From Thermohahella caldifontis (GTDB lineage: Bacteria > Pseudomonadota > Gammaproteobacteria > Pseudomonadales > Oleiphilaceae), in the NCBI RefSeq assembly GCF_041153465.1, contig NZ_CP154858.1, positions 434,001 to 498,000 on the forward strand: a stretch of DNA of 64,000 nt. Direction: 5' to 3'. Below are positions 51,044 through 60,450 of this stretch, piece after piece. How positions within the stretch are numbered: the first letter of the stretch is position 1; each line of letters starts with the position of its first letter. The notes under the pieces were generated by a model, which was not told the origin of the DNA, searched no databases, and was given only the letters and a program-made list of their open reading frames with translations. Made by a program: the position numbers and the translations under genes.

Positions 51044-53731
51044 TCAGACGGCCTTTTGGTTGCAGAAGGATTCCACTGCTGTGTCCAGCCGTTGGCGCCG
51101 GGCTTCGACAAAGTCCGGATCCCGGGCCAGCCGCGCCAGCAGGCTTTCAAACTGGGTGGCCGTATCGTCCGGTACGGCGCCCTTGAGGCCGGCATTGAGG
51201 CGCTCGACCTGCAGTACCATGCGACGCTCCCGCTCGTCTGAAGGTGATTCCGTTCCGGCGAGGATTTCCAGCAGCAACAGGCTGTCTTCCGGGGAGCGGT
51301 CTGCATCTTCGGGCAGCAAGGTCCCGGGAATCTTGTTGTCGAGAATGTCTTCCAGGTGCTGCCGGAAGGCAGCGCGGCGCAAGGCCTGCAGACGGGTTTC
51401 AAGGGTTTTCACGATATCACGGTAGCGTGCCTGCAGTGCCTGGGCATCGCGCGGGTGGAGCCGGAGTTCGGTAAACTCGCTGCGAAGCCTGTCAGACGCA
51501 GCTTCCAGTGCGCCGGGGTCGGTTTCTTCGGAAAGTGACTGCAACGCATCAAGCAGCTCTTCCGCACGGGCCTTCTGGGCGTGCAATGCCTCTTCTTCGG
51601 CCTTGCGGGCTTCCCCGAGCCGGGCAAAGATATCATCGCAGTGTCCACGGAAAGCTTTCCAGAGCGCACGGTCGCGCTTGTAATGGGTAATACCCACCTG
51701 TTCCCATTCCTTCTGCAGGGCCTTGGCTTCGCGTGTGGCGACCTTGACGTCAGGCTCGTTGACCAGCGCTGCGGCACGCTGAACAATGTCTTCCTTGAGT
51801 TTTTCGTTGCGTGTACGTTCCGCGTCCAGCTTTTCATCCAGTCGGGACAGAAGCGCATTGAATTGCTTCTGCAGTTTCCGGCCCTTGCGCGGGTCTACCG
51901 GGAAGCAGGCTCGCCACTCTTCCCGGGCTTTTCGGTTCACCGTGTCCACCAGCTTCCAGTCCGGGGCAGTCCAATCGTAGTCTTCCAGGAAGCGTGAAAG
52001 CTGTTCGATAATTTCCTGACGTTTTTCCAGATTGGCCGCCTTGAGACGGGCTTCTTCCTCAAAGAAGGCCTTGAGTGGCTGGTAGGCGGTTTCGGCCGCT
52101 TCCTGGAAGGCATGCCATAGGCTCTGATCCGGTGTGCCGCCCAGATTCCGCCACTCCTGCTGCAACGCACGGATGGCTTCGGCTTTCGCATGTGGTTCCA
52201 TGGAATGTCCGGCCAGGTGGCGCATCCGTTCGATCAGTTCTTCCAGTTTGGGTCGTGTCGCGAAGCCTTTCCAGTCCTCCAGATCCCGAAGTTTCTGAGT
52301 CAGCCGGGTCAGTTCGGCACGCAGTGACTGTGTTTTTCTTTCGGGGAGAAGGTTGAGCTGATGTCCGACGTCTCTCGCAATGCGCCGGGCTTTCCGGAGG
52401 TGGCCTTCATCGATCAGTGTTTCCAGCTTGGCAAGCTGGTTGCGTGCCTTCTCGAGCCGCTTTTTCTCGTCTTCCAGGGCTTCACTGCGTTGTGTTTCGA
52501 TGCGCCCGATCACGTTCTGGATGGCTTCGAGCTGTTCGGGGAGCGGAAACTCGGTTGGCCAGCGAACGTCCTCGGCGATCTTGCGCAACGTCTTCTCACG
52601 CGTCACCAGCTCTTCCGCATCCGTGGAGGCGATGAGTCGTTCCACTTCGGCTTCATGCTCAAGCAGACGCTTGCATGCGAGCAGATAATGGTGAAGCAGG
52701 CCCATGGCAGCCAGGTAGCGTTTCTGCTCGGCTTTGTCGATGGCTTCGTGGTGACTGGCTTCAAGCCAGCGTGTTTCCTGGGTCTTGCACAGTGCGTCCA
52801 GGGCAGACACTCTGGCAGCATCCGGCCGTCGGACCTGCTTGAGGTCTTCTATCGTCTGTTCGAGCGTCAGCAAGGTCTGTTCCCGTTCCCTTTGCTTGCG
52901 CTGCGAAGTTTCCTGAGCTGCCCGGGCGGCCTCTTCTTCGGCACGCATCTGTTCAATCCGTGCCAGGCAACGGTCCGCCAGGGCCTGCCATTCATCCCGG
53001 AAAGCGTCACGTACTGTCCCGGGCAGGGTTTCCCATTGCTGCATGGCCGAACTGACCCTACCGCTGTACAGGGCTTCATCCGTTGTTTCGGTCAGTTGCT
53101 TCATGGCCGCAAGCAGCTCCTTCGCCCTGGCCCGGTCCGCATTTGCCTTCTCTTCGGCTTCCCGAAGCACACGCAGGCGTTGCCGCGCGATCTGATAGAC
53201 CGTCTTGTCCTTGCCCTTGCTGTGTTTGGCCAGGTATTCGAGTCCTTCCTGCCCCTGAATCAAGCGGGCGGCGGTTTCCCGTATCAGGGCTGCCGGATGT
53301 TCCAGCGCCAGCGATTTCAGTCTGCTGACGGGCTGGCTGGAAAGCAGGTGCTGAATTTCTTCGGGCGGTAGTGCCCTGAAAAGGTTGCCAAGGTGCGATT
53401 CGGGGGTTTCCAGTGCCTTGTCCAACGCCGATCTGAAGGGCTCCGGTGTGGAGGTGTAAAGGGCCAGCACGTGATCAAGAATCTTCTCGCGTCGTTTCGG
53501 GTCGGGCAGCAACATCACATGCGCCAGAATGGCCGGATCCTGCTGTTCGGCCAGCCATTCAGTGAAGGTGACATCATCCAGTGCTGCCAGCATGTCCAGT
53601 GATGCCTTGATGCTGGCTTTATCTGACCAGTCCGGAAGATCCCGCTTCGCGGCGGAGGTGTTGACTTTTTCCTGTTGGGGCTTTGTCTGGGTCTTGCGGG
53701 AACCGAACAGCTTTTTGATCAAGGTTGGCAT
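51044..53731 (-). CDS. DUF349 repeat protein
   Basis: The 895-aa protein is almost entirely charged helices with several DUF349 repeats (W-x5-GxPD-type motifs such as LQQEWRNLGGTPDQSLWHAF, and WEQVGITHYKRDRALWKAF). No enzyme domain is visible. It is probably an elongated cytosolic coiled-coil protein; function unknown. Start ATG 53731 follows GGGAG and yields the family N-terminus MPTLIKKLFG; the open frame extends to 53893 but that part is not protein-like. Confidence 0.85.
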   Translation of the reverse strand: MPTLIKKLFGSRKTQTKPQQEKVNTSAAKRDLPDWSDKASIKASLDMLAALDDVTFTEWLAEQQDPAILAHVMLLPDPKRREKILDHVLALYTSTPEPFRSALDKALETPESHLGNLFRALPPEEIQHLLSSQPVSRLKSLALEHPAALIRETAARLIQGQEGLEYLAKHSKGKDKTVYQIARQRLRVLREAEEKANADRARAKELLAAMKQLTETTDEALYSGRVSSAMQQWETLPGTVRDAFRDEWQALADRCLARIEQMRAEEEAARAAQETSQRKQREREQTLLTLEQTIEDLKQVRRPDAARVSALDALCKTQETRWLEASHHEAIDKAEQKRYLAAMGLLHHYLLACKRLLEHEAEVERLIASTDAEELVTREKTLRKIAEDVRWPTEFPLPEQLEAIQNVIGRIETQRSEALEDEKKRLEKARNQLAKLETLIDEGHLRKARRIARDVGHQLNLLPERKTQSLRAELTRLTQKLRDLEDWKGFATRPKLEELIERMRHLAGHSMEPHAKAEAIRALQQEWRNLGGTPDQSLWHAFQEAAETAYQPLKAFFEEEARLKAANLEKRQEIIEQLSRFLEDYDWTAPDWKLVDTVNRKAREEWRACFPVDPRKGRKLQKQFNALLSRLDEKLDAERTRNEKLKEDIVQRAAALVNEPDVKVATREAKALQKEWEQVGITHYKRDRALWKAFRGHCDDIFARLGEARKAEEEALHAQKARAEELLDALQSLSEETDPGALEAASDRLRSEFTELRLHPRDAQALQARYRDIVKTLETRLQALRRAAFRQHLEDILDNKIPGTLLPEDADRSPEDSLLLLEILAGTESPSDERERRMVLQVERLNAGLKGAVPDDTATQFESLLARLARDPDFVEARRQRLDTAVESFCNQKAV

Positions 53732-53907
53732 CAGCAATTTCTCCCTGTGGAATCGGACCGGTAACCGACGGTGCCGGCAGTTGAAACGCCGCCATGGGCG
53801 TGCACAGCCAACAAGTCTACTCCCTTTTAATTGGGGGACAAAGTCCATGCAAACGATCGCGGCTGTGCTAGCCTTGAAGGTACAGGAAATCAAGGAACTG
53901 ACAGGCC

Positions 53908-54939
53908 ATGAAACGATGGGTCACCCTGCTGCTGTGCATGTATGCTGCGCTGATACATGCCCGCGCACCTTCCCGGGAAGTCGTGCTGTACAACTGGTCC
54001 GAATACATGGATCCGGCCATTCTGAGGGATTTCGAGAGCGAAACGGGGATTCACGTTACCGAAATCCATTATGACTCTGACGAAGGCAAGGAAGAATTGC
54101 TTGCGCTCAATGGCGGAGCAGGGATGGATGTGGTGCTCACATCTGCCGTGTCGCTGCCCGGTTATGCCCTGGCGGGATGGATCCGGCCTTTGGACGCGTT
54201 GGAAGGCGATGCGGCCATGCTGGCCTGGAGCGAGCGTTATCCGGGGGTGAATGCGCGACTCGGATTGCCTCTGCTCTGGGGCACGGTCGGTATCGCTTAC
54301 CGGCGTGATCAGGTGGCCCCGCCCACATCCTGGTTGGCGCTGTTCAGACCTGATCCTTCTCTGGACGGAAGAATCATGCTGATTGATGACATGAAGGATA
54401 CCTTTGGTCTGGCTCTCAAAGCACTGGGTTACAGTCTGAACAGTGTGGATCCGGAACAGAATCAGGAGGCTGCCCGGCTGCTGGAGCGTCTCAAAACCCA
54501 TCGGCCCATTCTGGATTATCCGGCTCTGAACGCGGATAACGTTTTGTCCCGGGGGCGTGTGACCCTGGCCATGGTCTATAACGGTGACGGGCTTGTACTG
54601 CAGCAGCTTGATGAGCGGTTGGCATTCGTCGTGCCCGAAGAAGGGACCAATCTCTGGCTGGATACGGTGGCCTTGCTGAAAGCCGCCCCGCATCCGGAGG
54701 ACGCGCTGGTGTTCATCCGGTACCTTGCGCGCCCTGACGTGGCTGCGCGCCTGAGCCGGTATACCCGCTGCGCAACAGCCAATCCGGAAGCGGAAGCTCT
54801 CTTGCCGGAAAATTTCCGCAAGAATCCGCTGATTTACCCGCCTGCCGATATCCGGGCCAGATCAGAAGGCTTCAGGCCCTTGCCACCGGCTATTCTTCGG
54901 CAGCGGCAAGCGGCGTTCAATCGCCTTCGCAATCCTTGA
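53908..54939 (+). CDS. PotD/NspS-like periplasmic polyamine-binding protein
   Basis: The 343-aa protein has a signal peptide (MKRWVTLLLCMYAALIHARA). The fold is that of spermidine/putrescine-binding proteins: VVLYNWSEYMDPAILRDFE, GMDVVLTSAVSLPGYALAGW, LLWGTVGIAYR and the LIDDMKDTFGLALKALGYS region. No ABC transporter genes are nearby. Its stop lies 17 bp before the start of a membrane GGDEF-EAL protein. This arrangement is that of NspS-MbaA of Vibrio cholerae, in which the binding protein reports polyamines to a c-di-GMP enzyme, so signalling rather than transport is inferred. Confidence 0.85.
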   Translation: MKRWVTLLLCMYAALIHARAPSREVVLYNWSEYMDPAILRDFESETGIHVTEIHYDSDEGKEELLALNGGAGMDVVLTSAVSLPGYALAGWIRPLDALEGDAAMLAWSERYPGVNARLGLPLLWGTVGIAYRRDQVAPPTSWLALFRPDPSLDGRIMLIDDMKDTFGLALKALGYSLNSVDPEQNQEAARLLERLKTHRPILDYPALNADNVLSRGRVTLAMVYNGDGLVLQQLDERLAFVVPEEGTNLWLDTVALLKAAPHPEDALVFIRYLARPDVAARLSRYTRCATANPEAEALLPENFRKNPLIYPPADIRARSEGFRPLPPAILRQRQAAFNRLRNP

Positions 54940-54956
54940 GCAAGGGAGTCACAGGG

Positions 54957-57404
54957 ATGACGTTAAGACAGAAGCTGTTGATGACCTTGGTTCCGGTACT
55001 CATTTTTCCATTGCTGATCGTCGGCGGGAGCTCCTGGCTGTACATGCGGGAGGCTGGCATAAGGCTGCTCAATGCCCAGCTCGAGGAGAACCTGCAAAGA
55101 GCGGAGCAGGCGCTTCAGGCTGTCATTCAGTCAACCCACGCGACCATGGAGCTTCTGGCGCAGCACGATCTCACCCGTCGTTATCTGGGATTGCCTGAAG
55201 CCAACCGCTATGCCATCGCCTACCGACCCATGATCAACCTGTTCAACCAGCACATGCAGGTAAAGCCTGCGCTGGCACGGATTGCGGTGCTTGATCAGCA
55301 GGGGCGGATGGAACTGGTGGCAGAACGAACCGGGGACATCGTGCCGGTTTCTCCTGTCCGGCTGCGTGAGCTGTACGCTGGCAAGCCGGCAAGAACCCAG
55401 TGGCTTCAGCGCGATGCGGGCAGTCAGAGGATGTATTTTGTTACCGCAAGGAAGGTGGTGGCATTGGGGCAGGCTCTGGATATGCCGGTCACGGCCGACA
55501 GCTTCAGAGGGTATGTTATCGTCATGTCGGAGCTTCCTGTCAGTGTGCTCAGGCCGGAGAAGGAGGCCGGCGGACTTCCCCTGGTGCTGCACCTGGTGGA
55601 TGCCGCCGGAAAGATTCAGGACAGCACGCTCGACATGCCCGGCATTCGCGAGCACCAGAAAATGTCCGCACGCATCCTCGAGTCAAGTCTCACTCGGGTG
55701 CACGCATTCGGAGAGGGGGCGTTCTGGGGCGGATACCGGCGGCTGACAGACGGCCTGTTCCTCTCCGGCGTCATGGAGGGGCGTCATGTGGCGGAGCTGA
55801 CGCAACCACTCGCGACCTCGATCTGGGTGATTGTCGCGTTGACGGCCGCCGGTGCCATGCTCATATTGTGGTGGCTGGCTCATGTCCACGTGTTGGCTCC
55901 CGTCCGGCAAATCCGCTACATGGTTGATCTGTTCAAGACATCTCATGCACTGCCCGAGGCCATCACCGACCGGCACGACGAGCTGGGTGACATACAGAGG
56001 GCGTTGCATGAGTTGCTGGACGGATTGTTGAGCAGCTACGAGCGCATCAATCAGCTGTCCCGTTTTGATCTGCTGACCGGACTGCCAAACCGGCAGACAT
56101 TCACGCAGATCCTCGAGGGGCGTATCCGCGATGACAGGTCGCCGGGCCCCGGGCGTGTCATTGCGCTGGTGCATCTGGATGTGGATGGATTCAAGTTCAT
56201 CAATGATGCGTACGGGCATCAGGCAGGTGACCAGTTGCTCAAACAGATGGCAGAGCGGCTGGAGCAACTGATGGGGTATGTTTCGGGTGCGTCGGGTTCG
56301 CCTTGCCGGGATATGGCAGCGAGGCTGGGTGGAGACCAGTATGCCGTCTTGCTGGATGGACTCAGTCAGGCACACCAGGCATCACTGGCCGCCGCACGCA
56401 TTCAGGACGTCCTGACCAAGCCCTACGATCTGGGTGGGCATACCGTCAACATCACCATCAGCATGGGAATTGCCTTGTATCCGGTTGACGGGGAAACGGC
56501 AGACCAGCTCCTAAAGAGTGCAGACCTGGCACTGTTCGAATCCAAGGAGAAAGGCAAGGGGGGATATCAGTTCTTTACCGAAGCGCTCAATGTTTCAGCA
56601 CACCGGCGGCTGGAGCTGGAGCAGGCGCTGAGAGAAGCTTTGCACCAGCATCAGTTTGAGGTCTGGCTTCAACCCAAGGTCGATCTGGTTCGTGGCGTGG
56701 CAACGGGCTACGAGGCATTGGTCCGGTGGCGTCATCCCGAGCGCGGCATGATGCCGCCGGCAGCCTTCATCCCCGTGGCGGAAGAAACCGGACTGATCAA
56801 CGACCTGGGGCGTGAGGTGTTGTACCTGGGATGCCGGGCGCTGGTGGAGGTGCGCAAGCGGCTGAAGGACACGACCCTGACGCTGGCCGTCAATTTGTCC
56901 CCACGCCAGCTGACGGATGACGGGCTGATCGACTACATTCAGGAAACCCTGCAGTATTTTGGTCTTCAGGGCCGGGATCTGGAGTTCGAGGTCACCGAGA
57001 GCATCCTGATGGAAGACCGGGATCAGGCCTGGCTTGTCATGTCGGATCTGCATGCACTGGGTGCAACCATCGCGCTGGACGATTTTGGTACCGGATACTC
57101 TTCGCTCAGCTATCTCCGGCAGTTTCCCTTCGATGTCGTCAAGATTGACCGTTCCTTTGTCATGGAACTGGACGAAAAGGATGAGGCCGGCCACATTGTG
57201 GAGGCGATTTGCCGCTTGATTCTGGATCTGGACAAGAAAGTGGTGGCGGAAGGGGTGGAAACCCCCGGACAGCTGCGGCGCTTGCAGCAATGCGGCGTGC
57301 ATCTGGCGCAGGGTTATCTGTTTGACAAGCCGAAACCGGCAGATGAAGCCGAGCGGGACTACCGTGTCCATTTTGTGCCGGCGTCGCCTGGTAGGGATGA
57401 ATAA
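54957..57404 (+). CDS. MbaA-like membrane sensor with GGDEF and EAL domains
   Basis: The 815-aa protein has a first membrane helix at about 9-30, a periplasmic domain of about 250 residues, and a second helix at about 283-308 leading to a HAMP-like segment. The GGDEF domain carries GGDQY near residue 457 instead of GGDEF, so cyclase activity is uncertain. The EAL domain keeps YEALVRW (near 585), VNLSPRQL, FEVTESIL, DDFGTGYSS, VKIDRSF and VVAEGVET, so phosphodiesterase activity is expected. ATG 54957 fits the family start; a TTG at 54936 overlaps the previous gene. It probably adjusts c-di-GMP in response to polyamines bound by the upstream protein. Confidence 0.9.
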   Translation: MTLRQKLLMTLVPVLIFPLLIVGGSSWLYMREAGIRLLNAQLEENLQRAEQALQAVIQSTHATMELLAQHDLTRRYLGLPEANRYAIAYRPMINLFNQHMQVKPALARIAVLDQQGRMELVAERTGDIVPVSPVRLRELYAGKPARTQWLQRDAGSQRMYFVTARKVVALGQALDMPVTADSFRGYVIVMSELPVSVLRPEKEAGGLPLVLHLVDAAGKIQDSTLDMPGIREHQKMSARILESSLTRVHAFGEGAFWGGYRRLTDGLFLSGVMEGRHVAELTQPLATSIWVIVALTAAGAMLILWWLAHVHVLAPVRQIRYMVDLFKTSHALPEAITDRHDELGDIQRALHELLDGLLSSYERINQLSRFDLLTGLPNRQTFTQILEGRIRDDRSPGPGRVIALVHLDVDGFKFINDAYGHQAGDQLLKQMAERLEQLMGYVSGASGSPCRDMAARLGGDQYAVLLDGLSQAHQASLAAARIQDVLTKPYDLGGHTVNITISMGIALYPVDGETADQLLKSADLALFESKEKGKGGYQFFTEALNVSAHRRLELEQALREALHQHQFEVWLQPKVDLVRGVATGYEALVRWRHPERGMMPPAAFIPVAEETGLINDLGREVLYLGCRALVEVRKRLKDTTLTLAVNLSPRQLTDDGLIDYIQETLQYFGLQGRDLEFEVTESILMEDRDQAWLVMSDLHALGATIALDDFGTGYSSLSYLRQFPFDVVKIDRSFVMELDEKDEAGHIVEAICRLILDLDKKVVAEGVETPGQLRRLQQCGVHLAQGYLFDKPKPADEAERDYRVHFVPASPGRDE

Positions 57405-57446
57405 CCCCCGCAGGATCAGAGTACGAAAAAAAATTGAAAAAAGGGG

Positions 57447-58794
57447 TGTTAGCAACAAATAGAACTGTCCGGTTTTGTAGCACATAAACTGTCCGCTTTG
57501 GGTCCACTGATGATCAGACTTGGCAGCGGACGTTGGCCGGTGCCTGATCAATAGGTTCGAGGGGGTCGAAGGGCAGGCCTTCTGGGGTGTAACTGGCCAG
57601 TCTTCTGGGGCCGTGGAAGATCGCCAGGGAGCGATCAGGATAACGGTGTACCCGAACCTTGGCCTTGACGTAATGGCGCCGATAGCGGTCGGCAGGGATC
57701 TGCAGCTTGAGTCCCTCGAACGAGACGCAGTTGTCCTTGTTCACGGTGCGTTCGTACTGCTCACACAGGATGTCGTCCAGTCCAGGGCCGATGAAAGGCA
57801 CGAAGGCGCTGCCCTCGACGGCGGGTTTGACGCAGAACTCCCGGTTGAAGGCCGGCAGGTAGTGCTCCCGAAGGTAGCGGTTGGCCGCCGCCATGGTGGT
57901 AATGCCCTGGGCTGCAAGTTCCTTGGGCAGGCGTCCCTGATGGGTGGCGAACTGGCGCTCACAGCGGCCCCGGGCCTCGGGGGAATAGGCGGGGATCATC
58001 TCGACCCCGAGCTGGGCCATGGCCCTGCCGAACTGGGTGAGGTTGGACTTGTCGACCTTGCCGCCGGCCTTGGGGGTGTGCCAGTAGTGACTGCCCCGGT
58101 CGGTATAGAGGCTCGAGGGAAGGCCGTGATCGGTGATGACCTCTCGCATGGCCTGGAAGCTCGAAGCCGTGCCTTCCTCCTCGACGAAGAACATGGAGTA
58201 GTGCTCAGAGGTGGCGTCATCGAAGGTGATGATCAGATCCCAGTGGTGGCCGGGAACCCATTCGTGGGTGGAGCCATCCTGGTGGAGCATCATGCCGACC
58301 ATGGGCGCCCGCTCGCGGCGTCGACGATGCTTACCCCGAGCCGGTGCCTTCTTGACCAGGCCTGCCTTCTGCAAGGTGTTCCGTACCCAGGTATAGCTGC
58401 GTGTGCCGCCGTGACGGTCGCGGTAGAAGCTGTAGAAGTGTTTGATGTTCCAGCCGTCGTAGCGCTCCTTGTAGAGCGCCTCGAGGCGTAGAACCTCATC
58501 CACCGGGGCCTTGCGGTGGGAAACCTGACTCAGGCGCTTGTCGATCAGGCCGTCGAGGCCCTCCTCCTCGTAGCGGTCGATATAGCGCCGGAAGGTCCGC
58601 TCACAGACCCCCAGCAGCCGCGCCGCCTCTTCCTGGGTCAGCCGTTTCTCGGTCCATCCCGTATAGGCTTCTTCGAATCGCATTTTCCGGATCTCCTGTA
58701 GCAGTTCTGTCCGTCTCATGGCTCACCTCCTTGGTGATCATGAAACCGGACAAATCACGTGCTACAAGTCCGGACAGTTTATTTGCTCCCAACA
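57447..58794 (-). mobile_element. ISNCY-family insertion sequence, tandem copy 1
   Basis: The element is 1348 bp. The left end is TGTTAGCAACAAAT and the right end is the complement of TGTTGGGAGCAAAT; both share an inner ACTGTCCGG block. It is flanked by the target duplication AAATTGAAAAAAGGGG at 57431-57446 and 58796-58811. A second copy with identical coding sequence follows at 58812 with only this duplication between them. One transposase gene, no cargo. Confidence 0.93.
57514..58719 (-). CDS. ISNCY-family DDE transposase (copy 1)
   Basis: The 401-aa transposase has an N-terminal helix-turn-helix (LTQEEAARLLGVCERTFRRY). The integrase core has Asp in TFDDATSEH, Asp in YTDRGSHYW and Glu in PEARGRCERQF. 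Its C-terminal region (LQIPADRYRRHYVKAKVRVH) is typical of the group. No stop or frameshift is present, so it is probably active. It is unrelated at sequence level to the transposase at 24619 beyond the shared fold. Confidence 0.92.
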   Translation of the reverse strand: MRRTELLQEIRKMRFEEAYTGWTEKRLTQEEAARLLGVCERTFRRYIDRYEEEGLDGLIDKRLSQVSHRKAPVDEVLRLEALYKERYDGWNIKHFYSFYRDRHGGTRSYTWVRNTLQKAGLVKKAPARGKHRRRRERAPMVGMMLHQDGSTHEWVPGHHWDLIITFDDATSEHYSMFFVEEEGTASSFQAMREVITDHGLPSSLYTDRGSHYWHTPKAGGKVDKSNLTQFGRAMAQLGVEMIPAYSPEARGRCERQFATHQGRLPKELAAQGITTMAAANRYLREHYLPAFNREFCVKPAVEGSAFVPFIGPGLDDILCEQYERTVNKDNCVSFEGLKLQIPADRYRRHYVKAKVRVHRYPDRSLAIFHGPRRLASYTPEGLPFDPLEPIDQAPANVRCQV

Positions 58795-58811
58795 AAAATT
58801 GAAAAAAGGGG

Positions 58812-60159
58812 TGTTAGCAACAAATAGAACTGTCCGGTTTTGTAGCACATAAACTGTCCGCTTTGGGTCCACTGATGATCAGACTTGGCAGCGGACGTTG
58901 GCCGGTGCCTGATCAATAGGTTCGAGGGGGTCGAAGGGCAGGCCTTCTGGGGTGTAACTGGCCAGTCTTCTGGGGCCGTGGAAGATCGCCAGGGAGCGAT
59001 CAGGATAACGGTGTACCCGAACCTTGGCCTTGACGTAATGGCGCCGATAGCGGTCGGCAGGGATCTGCAGCTTGAGTCCCTCGAACGAGACGCAGTTGTC
59101 CTTGTTCACGGTGCGTTCGTACTGCTCACACAGGATGTCGTCCAGTCCAGGGCCGATGAAAGGCACGAAGGCGCTGCCCTCGACGGCGGGTTTGACGCAG
59201 AACTCCCGGTTGAAGGCCGGCAGGTAGTGCTCCCGAAGGTAGCGGTTGGCCGCCGCCATGGTGGTAATGCCCTGGGCTGCAAGTTCCTTGGGCAGGCGTC
59301 CCTGATGGGTGGCGAACTGGCGCTCACAGCGGCCCCGGGCCTCGGGGGAATAGGCGGGGATCATCTCGACCCCGAGCTGGGCCATGGCCCTGCCGAACTG
59401 GGTGAGGTTGGACTTGTCGACCTTGCCGCCGGCCTTGGGGGTGTGCCAGTAGTGACTGCCCCGGTCGGTATAGAGGCTCGAGGGAAGGCCGTGATCGGTG
59501 ATGACCTCTCGCATGGCCTGGAAGCTCGAAGCCGTGCCTTCCTCCTCGACGAAGAACATGGAGTAGTGCTCAGAGGTGGCGTCATCGAAGGTGATGATCA
59601 GATCCCAGTGGTGGCCGGGAACCCATTCGTGGGTGGAGCCATCCTGGTGGAGCATCATGCCGACCATGGGCGCCCGCTCGCGGCGTCGACGATGCTTACC
59701 CCGAGCCGGTGCCTTCTTGACCAGGCCTGCCTTCTGCAAGGTGTTCCGTACCCAGGTATAGCTGCGTGTGCCGCCGTGACGGTCGCGGTAGAAGCTGTAG
59801 AAGTGTTTGATGTTCCAGCCGTCGTAGCGCTCCTTGTAGAGCGCCTCGAGGCGTAGAACCTCATCCACCGGGGCCTTGCGGTGGGAAACCTGACTCAGGC
59901 GCTTGTCGATCAGGCCGTCGAGGCCCTCCTCCTCGTAGCGGTCGATATAGCGCCGGAAGGTCCGCTCACAGACCCCCAGCAGCCGCGCCGCCTCTTCCTG
60001 GGTCAGCCGTTTCTCGGTCCATCCCGTATAGGCTTCTTCGAATCGCATTTTCCGGATCTCCTGTAGCAGTTCTGTCCGTCTCATGGCTCACCTCCTTGGT
60101 GATCATGAAACCGGACAAATCACGTGCTACAAGTCCGGACAGTTTATTTGCTCCCAACA
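58812..60159 (-). mobile_element. ISNCY-family insertion sequence, tandem copy 2
   Basis: This copy repeats copy 1 at an exact period of 1365 bp (IS plus 17 bp of target duplication) in the same orientation. A third copy of the duplication lies at 60160-60175. The next base, 60176, begins the -35 box of the tRNA promoter. The triple duplication suggests unequal crossing over between duplications, or a second insertion at the same site. Confidence 0.93.
58879..60084 (-). CDS. ISNCY-family DDE transposase (copy 2)
   Basis: The 401-aa protein is identical in sequence to the transposase at 57514-58719, with the same DDE residues. Identity of the two copies points to a very recent duplication, or to an assembly effect. 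Its start faces the tRNA promoter region about 90 bp away. Confidence 0.92.
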   Translation of the reverse strand: MRRTELLQEIRKMRFEEAYTGWTEKRLTQEEAARLLGVCERTFRRYIDRYEEEGLDGLIDKRLSQVSHRKAPVDEVLRLEALYKERYDGWNIKHFYSFYRDRHGGTRSYTWVRNTLQKAGLVKKAPARGKHRRRRERAPMVGMMLHQDGSTHEWVPGHHWDLIITFDDATSEHYSMFFVEEEGTASSFQAMREVITDHGLPSSLYTDRGSHYWHTPKAGGKVDKSNLTQFGRAMAQLGVEMIPAYSPEARGRCERQFATHQGRLPKELAAQGITTMAAANRYLREHYLPAFNREFCVKPAVEGSAFVPFIGPGLDDILCEQYERTVNKDNCVSFEGLKLQIPADRYRRHYVKAKVRVHRYPDRSLAIFHGPRRLASYTPEGLPFDPLEPIDQAPANVRCQV

Positions 60160-60175
60160 AAATTGAAAAAAGGGG

Positions 60176-60204
60176 TTGACGCGGGGAAGGGCGATCCATA
60201 ATAT
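60176..60204 (+). promoter_or_regulatory. Stable-RNA promoter for tRNA-Ala and tRNA-Glu
   Basis: TTGACG (60176-60181) and TAATAT (60199-60204) are separated by an ideal 17 bp, followed by a GC-containing spacer to the tRNA at 60225. The -35 box directly abuts the IS target duplication, whose A-rich AAATTGAAAAAA portion sits where an UP element would be; native sequence further upstream has been displaced by 2.7 kb of IS DNA. Confidence 0.8.
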
Positions 60205-60224
60205 ACGCACCCGTTACGACGCGT

Positions 60225-60300
60225 GGGGCCATAGCTCAGCTGGGAGAGCGCAACGCTGGCAGCGTTGAGGTCAGGAGTTCGATCCTCCTTGGCTCCACCA
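60225..60300 (+). tRNA. tRNA-Ala (anticodon GGC)
   Basis: The 76-nt cloverleaf has a 7-bp acceptor stem including the G3-U70 pair that identifies alanine tRNAs, a D arm (AGCTCAGCTGGGAGAGC), anticodon loop CTGGCAG with GGC, a T arm with GTTCGATCC and an encoded CCA end. It reads GCC and GCU. It shares a promoter with tRNA-Glu 11 bp downstream. Confidence 0.97.
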
Positions 60301-60311
60301 CTTTTCCTAGC

Positions 60312-60387
60312 GTCCCCTTCGTCTAGAGGCCTAGGACACCGCCCTTTCACGGCGGTAACAGGGGTTCGACTCCCCTAGGGGACGCCA
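60312..60387 (+). tRNA. tRNA-Glu (anticodon TTC)
   Basis: The 76-nt cloverleaf has acceptor stem GTCCCCT/AGGGGAC, a GTCTAGAGGCCTAGGAC D arm typical of tRNA-Glu, anticodon loop CTTTCAC with TTC, T loop GTTCGACTC and an encoded CCA. It reads GAA and GAG. Confidence 0.97.
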
Positions 60388-60404
60388 CTTTATCCGGCCG
60401 CGAA

Positions 60405-60424
60405 CACGTCTATACTGTGACGTG
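60405..60424. promoter_or_regulatory. Inverted repeat overlapping a -10 box before the LysR gene
   Basis: CACGTC (60405-60410) and GACGTG (60419-60424) form a perfect dyad with 8 bp between them; the spacer contains TATACT, a good -10 element. It lies 27 bp before the LysR ATG. LysR regulators commonly bind dyads at their own promoters, so autoregulation is plausible. Confidence 0.4.
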
Positions 60425-60450
60425 TCAGACAAAGCAGTGAGCCATGCGGC

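Noticed and set aside
57520..58491. A 323-codon open frame antisense to the transposase, repeated in the second IS copy
   Set aside because: It mirrors the transposase gene; the minus-strand frame has the complete DDE core.
57447..60159. Composite transposon formed by two IS copies
   Set aside because: Nothing but the 17-bp target duplication lies between the copies, so there is no cargo.
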